Shown piece after piece: positions 1-8,648 of a DNA stretch of 64,000 nucleotides (the stretch's first letter is position 1; each line of letters starts with the position of its first letter). The stretch spans positions 11,408,001-11,472,000 of the forward strand of contig NC_087096.1 in the NCBI RefSeq assembly GCF_963855985.1, written 5' to 3'. The stretch comes from Ostrinia nubilalis. Taxonomy: Eukaryota; Arthropoda; Insecta; Lepidoptera; Crambidae. The translations under genes were made by a program, and so were the position numbers. A model generated the notes under the pieces. That model searched no databases and was not told the DNA's origin. It saw nothing but the letters and a program-made list of their open reading frames with translations.

Positions 1-34
1 ATGTCATCTCATGATAAAATTCTATATCCTAACA
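1..34 (-). repeat. copia 3' LTR, partial (first 34 bp)
   Basis: These 34 bases are identical to 4721-4754, the start of the 5' LTR read on the minus strand, which begins TGTTAGGATA. The LTR continues past the left edge. Next to it, at 35-45, is the minus-strand purine run expected of a polypurine tract. Confidence 0.9.
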
Positions 35-45
35 TCCCCTCTGAA
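35..45 (-). other. copia polypurine tract
   Basis: On the minus strand AGAGGGGA lies directly against the TGTT start of the 3' LTR. This is the position of the plus-strand DNA primer of an LTR retrotransposon. Confidence 0.75.
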
Positions 46-255
46 TTTTATCTTTATATAATCATAACAACTACCTATCTACTCCTTAAAACCCAACTTA
101 ACTAACTTACCCAATACAACCATACAACAAATATACTTTTGAATTAATTAACCTAAACACCTTACATAACTAACTTAAAATTAAAATTTCAAGTTAACTC
201 TCAAAAACCTTATATTCTAATAAACCTACATAATTCGTCACATCACAAATGTCCA

Positions 256-3200
256 CTATGTATCACTCACTATACATTGTCTAAGTCTCAAAAACTTTGT
301 TCTATCCAGTGGTTTAGTTAAAATATCAGCCAAATTGTCTTTAGTAGGACAATAATAAATTTCTAATAAATTTTTATCTAATTTCTCCTTAATAAAATGG
401 TATTTCACATCAATGTGCTTGCTCCTCCTATTTAAGATTCCGTTTTTAATCAAAACTATTGCTGATTGATTATCAACAAACAATTGTGTTTTTGGTAACT
501 CCCCTGTCAACTCATGAATCAAACTCTGAATGTAAAGCAGATCTTTTATACACTCGGCTGCAGATATATATTCAGCCTCAGTACTAGACAAAGCAGTTAC
601 TGACTGTTTGCGAGAACACCAGTGAATTGGACCACCACCATAAAACACTACAAAACCAGTCGTGCTCTTCCTAGTATCAGGATCACCTGCAAAGTCTGCA
701 TCACAATATGCTTTTAAACTTAGATCGCTACCACGAACATATTTTATACCACTGCTAACTGTATTTTTAATATATCTAAAAATGTTTTTAATATTTGCAA
801 AATCATTCAAAGTAGGATGTTCCTGATGTCTACTACAATAACCAACATGAAACGACAGATCTAATCTTGTTTTGTTCACTAAATACAACAACGAGCCGAT
901 TAATTGCCTATAACGATGCACATCATCATCACCACCTTTCCCCTCTTGATGTGTATCTATCAAAATATCTGGATGACTACTATCTTTTAAGCTTTTGTAT
1001 TTAAATTTATCTAAAAGTTGATTTATATAACTTTCCTGAAAAATTTTTATAAAATTTTCTTCAATTAACACATCAAAACCTATAAACTTTTCAGTTTTAT
1101 CAAATTTCCGCATTTCAAATTCCGTTTCTAATTGATTTATTATTTTATTTAAACATATCTCATCCTTACCAATTAAAATACCATCATCTACGTAAATTGC
1201 TAAGTATATATTTTTATTTTTATTATGAAACACACATGGATCTAATTTCATTTGTATCAATCCCAATTTCTTCAAAAATTCCGTCAACCTCTTATTCCAC
1301 ATAAGTGGCGCTTGCTTCAACCCGTACAAACTTTTCTTTAATTTACACACCTTATTTTCTTTGTCCTTTATGTTGTATCCTAAGGGTATCTCCATAAAAA
1401 TATCTTCATTTAATTCCCCATATAAAAATGCTGTTTTCACGTCGAACTGCTTTATTTTAAACCCTTGTTGAGCTGCAATAGCCAACAACAATCTAACACT
1501 TGTTGTGTTTACCACTGGGCTATATGTTTCTTTATAATCAATATTATACTTTTGTAAAAAACCTCTTGCCACTAATCTAGCCTTATATCTTCCACCAGGC
1601 TTTATTGTAAAAATCCATTTACTTGATATTATTTTTCTATTTCCTGCTTCCTGCCTTTCTACAATTTCCCATGTTTTATTCTTCTTTAAAGATTCTTTTT
1701 CTTCATCAATTGCTTTCTTCCATAAATCTTTATCAGCACTACTCAAAACTTCCGTAAAAGTTAAAAACGAACTCTCTAAATCATAATCCATTAGCCTAGA
1801 AGGTAATCTCCTCTCTCTATTTGGTAAAATCCTTAAACCATCACTGTCTTCAACAGCTGAATCTTCTCTAACCTCCCCTCTCAAATTTATATTTTCTTCA
1901 TTACAATCTTCAATATTCTCAGTATTTCCACCATCAACTTCAACATCTTCAACTCTATCTTCAAAAACATCAGTAACTCTTTCTTCATAAACACCATTAT
2001 CTTCAACACCATTTCTAATATCTTCATTAACTTCTTCATTACCAACACCACCGCTTATAACTTCATCACAAATATCACCATCAATATCACCATTAATATC
2101 ACTATTAATATCACCATTAATATCACCATTAATAACTTCATCACTAATATCAACACTAATTTCTTTAAATAAATTATTTAAATCACTTAGTCTCACTTCC
2201 CTATAACACGTTTTTAAAAACTCACTAACATCACTCTTACAATTATTAAACGTTACATCTCTTGAATAATAGATTTTAAAATGTAAAGGATCCCATATTT
2301 TATATCCGTTATTAGTATAACCTACTAAAAGCCCTTTACTGCTTCTTGAGTCAAGTTTATTTAACTGAAGATTATTTTTAAAGTATGTTAATGATCCGAA
2401 AATATTTAAGTGTTTTAAATTTGGTATTCTATTAAACCACATCTCCGCCGGTGTTTTAATGTTTACTGTGTTTGAACATCTGTTTAATAAATAAGCAGAA
2501 GTTAAAACCGCTTCACCCCATAGTTCATGTGGTAGCTGCATATCAAAGAGTAAAGCTCTTGTTCGTTCCATTAAGGACCTATTTAACCGTTCAGCTTTAC
2601 CGTTCAGTTGAGGAGTATACGGAATTGTATAATCAATATTAATACCTTTGGAAATACAATAAGTTTTAAATTGGTTACTGGTGTATTCTCCACCATTATC
2701 ACATCTGAATGTTTTAACTGTTGTGTTAAAATGATTTTCCGCCAAATTGATAAAGTTCAAAATTTTAGAAAAAGCTTCGCTCTTGTTTTTAAGAAGAAAT
2801 ACTTTAACAAAATGTGTATAATCATCTAAAAATGTAATAAAATATTTGTAGCCATCCCATGTTTCCTTTCCAATAGGACCACAAATATCACTATGAATAA
2901 TTTCTAAAGGTTTAGTAGCTCTATATCTAACAGTTTTAAAAGGTTTTCTACAAAGCTTAGATTGTATGCAGACTTCGCAGATGTCTACGTCATCTACTAA
3001 GTTTCTATCTATACCTAAAACAAGGTCTTTAGTCTTGTTTATAGGTACATGACCTAAGGCACGATGCCAGAAGCCTTTAATAAGGAATGTTTTGTCTGAC
3101 CTCGAATGCACGACTGACTTTGACATGTCCATTGGCAGTTTCACATAATAAAGGCCATCCTCTCTGCGAACTCCTGTCTGCTTACACTCAGAGTTCTGAT

Positions 3201-4344
3201 CCATGATTTGGCATTTATTTCTGTAAAATTTAACAATATAATTATCATCAGCTAATTTAGACACAGATAATAAATTCTTTTTAAGTTGGGGTACACATAA
3301 AACATTCTTAAAATTAATATTGTCTGTATAAATATTTCCCATGGTGTTAACTGGATGTATGTTTCCATCAGCAGTCATAATTCTATAATTTATGTCTTCT
3401 TTGTCATTCAGATAGTTTTCAGACGCAACAATATGACTACTGGTTCCTGAATCCAGGATGAAGTCCACAGTTGTTTTTAAAGGAATAAAATTACTCACAT
3501 GCTGATGTTGCTGTAGACAGAATTTCGTGTAATGAGAATTATTATGCTTGCAGTACATACAGTTCGTTTGTTGACTGCACTCCGCATGTTTGTGTCCGAA
3601 CTTCAGACATCTGAAGCATTGCAGGTTATTATTTTTCCATCCACGATTTGCATTCATATTCTGCCGACAATACTTGGCAATGTGTCCTTTCTTGCCACAT
3701 TGAAAACAACTCTTGACTACAAATGCGTTGTCATTTGTTTCTATTCCTGACGTAGACGGCGTCATTTCAGGTTTTTCCAAATTTAGATTTTGATTTTCTT
3801 TTCGCATAGTAAGTTCTAGATTTATTCTTGATAGTAGATTTATTAGTGATTTTTCCGAAGTTTGGGTTGACTCCCACGCAGTTCTAAAAAAGGCAAATTT
3901 TTCTGGTAAGCTTGATAAAATTTTAATCATGATTTGTTTCTCGTCTATGCTGTAACCCAAATTTCTTAATTTTATTGCTTGATTTTCAATTTCTGCTATG
4001 TCAATCATCAAATCCGAATTTGAAAATTTGAATTTGTAAAATTGTTCTAAAAGTTGACAAATCTGTGTATCTTTATGTCCTAGAAATAATGTGTCAAATT
4101 TTTGTAAAATTTCTTTTGTTGTATTGCAATTCAATGCATATACAACAAATTTATCACATAATGAGCTTATTATGATGTATCTTGCTTTTGCATCCTTTCT
4201 GTTAAAATCCTTTTTGCTCTCAGCATTATCTTCCAAAACACAATCTATATCTTTCGCTGTCAATAACAATATCAATTTCTTCTTCCAGTTTGTATAGTCT
4301 TCTCCTTTTGATAACGTTGATAATTTAAAATTTTCTTCCGACAT
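256..4344 (-). CDS. copia Gag-Pol polyprotein
   Basis: The single 1362-residue frame carries Gag, protease, integrase and reverse transcriptase-RNase H in Ty1/copia order. Two CCHC zinc knuckles are seen at about residues 213-226 (CFQCGKKGHIAKYC) and 243-256, with a further Cys/His cluster just after. The aspartic protease motif DSGTSSHI starts near 298. The integrase has an HH-CC zinc finger (HRALGH ... CEVC) and then a DDE core. The reverse transcriptase has YVDDG near 1048, and the RNase H region has DADFAG and SSTEAEY. Between integrase and reverse transcriptase is an acidic stretch of repeated DIN(G/S) units. There is no frameshift or stop, so it should be able to encode all element functions. 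The start codon lies about 100 bp downstream of the primer site. Confidence 0.95.
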   Translation of the reverse strand: MSEENFKLSTLSKGEDYTNWKKKLILLLTAKDIDCVLEDNAESKKDFNRKDAKARYIIISSLCDKFVVYALNCNTTKEILQKFDTLFLGHKDTQICQLLEQFYKFKFSNSDLMIDIAEIENQAIKLRNLGYSIDEKQIMIKILSSLPEKFAFFRTAWESTQTSEKSLINLLSRINLELTMRKENQNLNLEKPEMTPSTSGIETNDNAFVVKSCFQCGKKGHIAKYCRQNMNANRGWKNNNLQCFRCLKFGHKHAECSQQTNCMYCKHNNSHYTKFCLQQHQHVSNFIPLKTTVDFILDSGTSSHIVASENYLNDKEDINYRIMTADGNIHPVNTMGNIYTDNINFKNVLCVPQLKKNLLSVSKLADDNYIVKFYRNKCQIMDQNSECKQTGVRREDGLYYVKLPMDMSKSVVHSRSDKTFLIKGFWHRALGHVPINKTKDLVLGIDRNLVDDVDICEVCIQSKLCRKPFKTVRYRATKPLEIIHSDICGPIGKETWDGYKYFITFLDDYTHFVKVFLLKNKSEAFSKILNFINLAENHFNTTVKTFRCDNGGEYTSNQFKTYCISKGINIDYTIPYTPQLNGKAERLNRSLMERTRALLFDMQLPHELWGEAVLTSAYLLNRCSNTVNIKTPAEMWFNRIPNLKHLNIFGSLTYFKNNLQLNKLDSRSSKGLLVGYTNNGYKIWDPLHFKIYYSRDVTFNNCKSDVSEFLKTCYREVRLSDLNNLFKEISVDISDEVINGDINGDINSDINGDIDGDICDEVISGGVGNEEVNEDIRNGVEDNGVYEERVTDVFEDRVEDVEVDGGNTENIEDCNEENINLRGEVREDSAVEDSDGLRILPNRERRLPSRLMDYDLESSFLTFTEVLSSADKDLWKKAIDEEKESLKKNKTWEIVERQEAGNRKIISSKWIFTIKPGGRYKARLVARGFLQKYNIDYKETYSPVVNTTSVRLLLAIAAQQGFKIKQFDVKTAFLYGELNEDIFMEIPLGYNIKDKENKVCKLKKSLYGLKQAPLMWNKRLTEFLKKLGLIQMKLDPCVFHNKNKNIYLAIYVDDGILIGKDEICLNKIINQLETEFEMRKFDKTEKFIGFDVLIEENFIKIFQESYINQLLDKFKYKSLKDSSHPDILIDTHQEGKGGDDDVHRYRQLIGSLLYLVNKTRLDLSFHVGYCSRHQEHPTLNDFANIKNIFRYIKNTVSSGIKYVRGSDLSLKAYCDADFAGDPDTRKSTTGFVVFYGGGPIHWCSRKQSVTALSSTEAEYISAAECIKDLLYIQSLIHELTGELPKTQLFVDNQSAIVLIKNGILNRRSKHIDVKYHFIKEKLDKNLLEIYYCPTKDNLADILTKPLDRTKFLRLRQCIVSDT

Positions 4345-4444
4345 ATTGTTATTTTAAAATTTTCCAAAACAAAATCAGGATAGATCTTTCACTTTCATTC
4401 TTCTTATTCAAGAGATAATTCTTACAGCCCTCTGGGTACGTACG

Positions 4445-4458
4445 CTGGGCCCATAACC
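4445..4458 (-). other. copia primer binding site (internal tRNA-iMet)
   Basis: The minus strand reads GGTTATGGGCCCAG directly after the LTR end. This is complementary to the anticodon-stem region of initiator tRNA-Met, the internal-tRNA primer known from Drosophila copia. Confidence 0.85.
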
Positions 4459-4754
4459 TGTTCGAGGAGTGTGCCTCTCCACACAACTCCTGGGAGGTTA
4501 TTCAATCATAATAACGCCACTTCAATACTCACACACACTTTATTATTAAAATATTATCAAAATCTATTACATATTAAATATTAAAACATTTACAACTGAA
4601 TCTATCGAAATTCAATAATACACTGATACAATGTCACATTTTCTCGCTTTTCTACACCTGTCATTATTTTCAAACTTCCTTCTATTGCTGTTTACTTTTA
4701 AAATAAAACCTGCCAGCAACATGTCATCTCATGATAAAATTCTATATCCTAACA
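4459..4754 (-). repeat. copia 5' LTR
   Basis: This 296-bp LTR begins TGTT and ends AACA on the minus strand. Its ends are fixed by the shared 34 bases at 1-34 and by the abutting primer site. It contains an AATAAA-type polyadenylation motif near 4542-4550 (minus). Confidence 0.88.
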
Positions 4755-4838
4755 GGGAACAGTCACATAAAAAAGTTTACTATTACCAAGATGCAACCAA
4801 GAGCAGCAAGTATGGCAATGAAAATTCAAGATACAGAC

Positions 4839-5141
4839 CTGTATTTCGATTTGCGCAAATTCTATATCATGAGTAAGCTGTTCTAATTTTTCTAATTGCG
4901 TATCAGTGTTCTGTAGTAATTGTTCCTGGTATTTCTTTTTTCTTAGCAATAGTTTAGCTCTGTCTCTTTTGCCTTCATTAAGAAGTTTTTTGGCCAGCAG
5001 CCTATCCTTCTCAAGATTGGTTTCTATTCGTTTTTGGTACTGTTTTAACTTATCTCTCTGTTGTTTGAGCTGTAAAACAGCTTTATCTTGTTCAGTCACT
5101 CTGCTCACTTGTTTTTTGTGTTTACCAAATAGACCACCCAT
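4839..5141 (-). CDS. CHMP6: CHMP6 (Vps20) exon 1, partial gene
   Basis: This is the first coding exon of charged multivesicular body protein 6. In the known family it is the ESCRT-III subunit that links ESCRT-II to CHMP4 polymerisation on endosomal membranes. The 101 codons start MGGLFG, an N-myristoylation signal, followed by the conserved RVTEQDKAVLQLKQQRDKL of Snf7-domain helix 1 and a basic helix 2. The exon ends after EIQ at a CAG|GTCTGT donor, at a codon boundary; the frame beyond it is intronic. The remaining exons must lie left of the copia element, outside the window, so the gene is split by that insertion but need not be broken. The Met at 5141 matches the family start. Confidence 0.9.
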
Positions 5142-6150
5142 TTTATGATTTACTACTTTATAAAACTACACTTTAGGCTTACAAACACATCAACACAGAT
5201 TAGAGAGTACACATCAATTAAATTATTGTTTAATTTCTTTTTCGAAAGGAAAGAATAATTTTTGTCACAGGTACAGAAAGGAAGATAAGAAATTGACATT
5301 TCATTTGACAGTTTGACACTATACACCACAGATATGGATTAGAGCACAGATATGGATAGATGCAGCATGTGTCAAAAATTGTATGAAGCCGAGCGTGCCA
5401 CTTTTTAAACGTCATTAGTGTCATTTTAGCGAATTTTAGTGATTGCCGCAACGTAAAAGTAATCGTATCATCGTACTGCATTTGCAAAGTCATCGAATGA
5501 TATCGTGTGACTCGATTCGAAAATAAATTAATTCCGATAAAACTGATAATTTGTTAAATACAAAACCAAAAACATCTTTATTTACCTTTTTAAAATAAAT
5601 TAATTCTTACAAATCGTCAAATCTCGTTATTTTTTTACCCTACCAGCGTTTCAAGACATAAATTTTTCAAGTGCATGAATACATGCATCAGTGTGTGTCT
5701 TATTGTTATGAGTAAGTACGGTTCCTTGGGATCGGTATGAGTGCACCACATACAGGGACCATGGTTTTAACTCTTAAGAGTACATCGCAGGATATGTATT
5801 AAAAACAATGCTACTTTATACTTCTTCTACTGCTACTTTATTCTAATTAATTATTTGTTACTTGTGCTGTTAATTACAATTCTCAATCCGTAAATAATTT
5901 CTTCTTTCTACCGTGTTCGTACTACTGTCCTCGTAAAATCATCGTAACCGATTGTTGTAATCGGATTACATGAACATCACTCGACCATGTATGTCCATTT
6001 GGACATATCGGAATGGCACGCTTTGACGATCAACTTGCTGTATCTACTCTAATCCATTATCTGTGGATTAGAGCTATACACTGACATGACAGATAGCACA
6101 ACAACCCGTCACATTCAGGCTGCGGTCCGTAAAGTGAACTAAAGTGCTGA
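5142..6150. other. CHMP6 upstream region
   Basis: This is AT-rich DNA upstream of the CHMP6 start and should contain its 5' UTR and promoter. I see no convincing coding frame and no clear core promoter element. A (TATGGAT) motif is locally repeated near 5331-5357. Confidence 0.4.
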
Positions 6151-6314
6151 GCCCCGATTACGGTAATTTTTAACGTCTCCAATCCAGACACGCTTCTCGA
6201 TTCTGCGATACGATTGGTCAAAACAGCTGACGTACGCTGTTGAACGACCAATCGTATCGCAGAATCGGGAAGCGTGTCTGGATTGGAGACGTTAAAAATT
6301 ACCGTAATCGGGGC
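6151..6314. repeat. palindromic MITE, 69-bp arms
   Basis: The left arm 6151-6219 and right arm 6246-6314 are near-perfect reverse complements around a 26-bp loop. The ends read (CTG)AGCCCCGATTACGG and its complement. A related, partly deleted copy is at 7079-7188, and a terminal fragment occurs near 49468. No protein is encoded, and the superfamily cannot be assigned because no clear target duplication is visible. Confidence 0.85.
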
Positions 6315-6358
6315 TCTGAAAGCGTTGGGATAGCGTATGATCGGTATAGTTCCAAAAT

Positions 6359-6912
6359 ACTGAACTGTCCTATGCATGATGACATTGACAGTGGGGCGCC
6401 ACCGTCAATACCGGATCGCTGGTTCCGATTTTTGCTATGTTGGAAACCATATAGTTGAACGATGGTAGCGCCCCCCTGTCATTGAGTTTGGTGGGACAGT
6501 TCAGCTTGGGTCATCTATACCCGTAGCCGTACGCCTAAAAGTCGGTCATAAAAATAACTGCGCTTAGCTTATGGCATCCATTCACAAATCCGCCTCTTGA
6601 GACATGTATAGATGACCCACGCTGAACTGTCCCGCCAAACTCAATGACAGGGGGGCGCTACCATCGTTCAACTATATGGTTTCCAACATGGCAAAAATCG
6701 AAACCAGCGATCCGGTAGTGACAGTGGCGCCCCACTGTCAATGTCATGCATAGGACAGTTCAGTATAGATGACCTATACTGAACTGTCCCACCAAACTCA
6801 TTGACAGGGGGGCGCCACCATCGTTCAACTATATAGTTTCCAACATGGCAAAATTCTGAACCCGCGATTCGGTGGCGCCCCGCTGTCAATGTCACGGGTG
6901 GGACAGTTCAGT
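6359..6912. repeat. cluster of three related short elements, one inverted
   Basis: Three copies of a unit of about 145 bp lie at 6359-6504, 6622-6765 and 6778-6912. Each is bounded by ACTGAACTGTCC-like inverted ends and contains a GACAG(T/G)GGGGCGCC core. The first is inverted relative to the other two, so 6359-6765 forms a large fold-back with matching flanks (TCATCTATAC and its complement). Short open frames here are by-products of the repeat. Confidence 0.8.
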
Positions 6913-7078
6913 ATATTGGGTCTATATTTTGGAACTATACGCCAAAGTGACGTATTAACATGACTTTGGAGACCACTTCACGTGCAAATTAGAAATTAAA
7001 TTAAAACGAGCAACGCCTTACTAAAGCTTGTCTAGTAAAATGTTAGGTCTAATGTAAATGTACTTACGTGTGGCAGTC

Positions 7079-7188
7079 CTGAGTCCCGATTACGGTAACT
7101 TTTAACGTCTCCAATCGTAATCGTATCGCAGAATCGATGAAGCGCGTCTGGATTGGAGACGTTAAAAATTACTGTAATCGGGGCTCTG
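7079..7188. repeat. second copy of the AGCCCCGATTACGG MITE
   Basis: It has the same terminal sequences as 6151-6314, but the inner arms are shortened and rearranged. The ends read CTGAGTCCCGATTACGG and CCGGGGCTCTG-like in opposite orientation. Confidence 0.75.
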
Positions 7189-7272
7189 CTGTGCCTCTTT
7201 TGATATTGCTTGGTCCTGCTGTGACTTGTGAGCGTATTTCGGACTGCAGCGCCATTCATGCATGGATCCAAA

Positions 7273-8383
7273 ATACAGTGTGAGTCACGTTAAAGTGTAC
7301 ATATGAAAATAGATGAAACAAAACCTATTTTTATCGACAAAAAAGAGGTCAAAAAATTTTTGAGTTTTTTTTTAAATTTTTTATAGAATTTTTTTTCTTC
7401 GAATTACTTATTGTAAAGAAAACGTAATAACTTTTAAACTAAGCGGTATATCCTGATAAAATAAAAACAGTAATAATGCTAAATAACAGGCAATACTAAA
7501 AAAATACATAAAATACACAAAAAAGGCCAATAAATAATAAAAAATGATACTTTTTGAAAAAAATCTGCCTTTAAATTCGTGTTTTTTTTTATTATTTGAT
7601 AAATTTCTCCAAAAAATGCCCCTATAACCGGTGGTTTTTATTACGTTGTATTATTTTCTATCGTTTTACCTTCGTAAAACCAAAAATCGCATGTCTCTAT
7701 CCCTATCACAACATTTGCTATGATCGTTTGAACAAAGGCCTGCCACAACATTATTCTCCGCTACAGGTAGAGACAATTTTAATTTTAACTAAAATGCTTA
7801 TTTTACTTCAAAATCTTTTGTTTTTATTTGAAATCTAACTTGTCTTTATCAAAATTACAAATCTAGAGCCATTTTCAGTTTCGTTGTTAATGAAGCATTG
7901 AATGGCGCGCCCGGAGAGGCTTAGTTCAAACGATCATTGCAAACGTTGTGATAGGGATAGAGACATGCGATTTTTGGTTTTACGAAGGTAATACGATAGA
8001 AAATAATACAACGTAATAAAAACCACCGGTTATAGGGGCATTTTTTGGAGAAATTTATCAAATAACCAAAAAAACACGAATTTTAAAGCAGATTTTTTTT
8101 AAAAAGTTTCATTTTTTATTATTTGTTGGCCTTTTTTGTGTATTTTATGTATTTTTTTAGTATTGCCTGTTATTTAGCATTATTACTGTTTTTATTTTAT
8201 CAGGATATAACGCTTAGTTTAAAAGTTATTACGTTTTCTTTACAATAAGTAATTCGAAGAAAAAAAATTCTATAAAAAATTAAAAAAAAAACTCAAAAAT
8301 TTTTTGACCTCTTTTTTGTCGATAAAAATAGGTCTAGTTTCATCTATTTTCATATGTACACTTTAACGTGACTCACACTGTAT
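7273..8383. mobile_element. 1.1-kb fold-back element with about 460-bp arms
   Basis: Arms 7273-7733 and 7924-8383 are reverse complements over about 460 bp with only scattered differences. They surround a unique centre of about 190 bp. The outer ends read CAGTGTGAGTCACG flanked by TA on both sides, which fits a Tc1/mariner-like target site. The element carries no transposase and is very AT-rich. It ends about 265 bp before the LUC7L3 start codon, so it probably forms part of that gene's upstream region. Confidence 0.85.
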
Positions 8384-8648
8384 ATGATCCAAAAGCGAGA
8401 GCCAAGAAAAAAAATCGTGAACTTTTCTCTATGTTCAAATTGGATTTTTTTTCTTTCTTTCTGTCACTCATTTATGTCATCTTGTCTGTGGTTGCGCAAG
8501 TTGAAGGAAAGGAATTCGTAGTTATTTTCGTGATTAAATCTTGCCTTAATTTACATTGTTTTTCTTTTCTAGCTGCTGATATCTATTACTGGACACGTCG
8601 TCTATCAAGTGTTTATGTTTTTTCTTGTAATAAAGTTTTATAGCAACA

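Larger units (their letters stand above)
1..4754 (-). mobile_element. Ty1/copia LTR retrotransposon, apparently intact
   Basis: On the minus strand the element runs 5' LTR (4754-4459), primer binding site (4458-4445), one long Gag-Pol frame (4344-256), polypurine tract (45-35) and 3' LTR (from 34 leftward). The LTR starts TGTT and ends AACA. The visible LTR parts match exactly and the frame is unbroken, so the insertion looks young. It lies 84 bp inside intron 1 of the CHMP6 gene and in the same orientation. The right target-site copy would be the bases from 4755 (GGGAA); the left copy is outside the window and cannot be compared. Confidence 0.93.

Noticed and set aside
6057..7271. Open frames within the MITE cluster
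   Set aside because: They are made of palindromic repeat sequence, and similar peptides occur from both strands.
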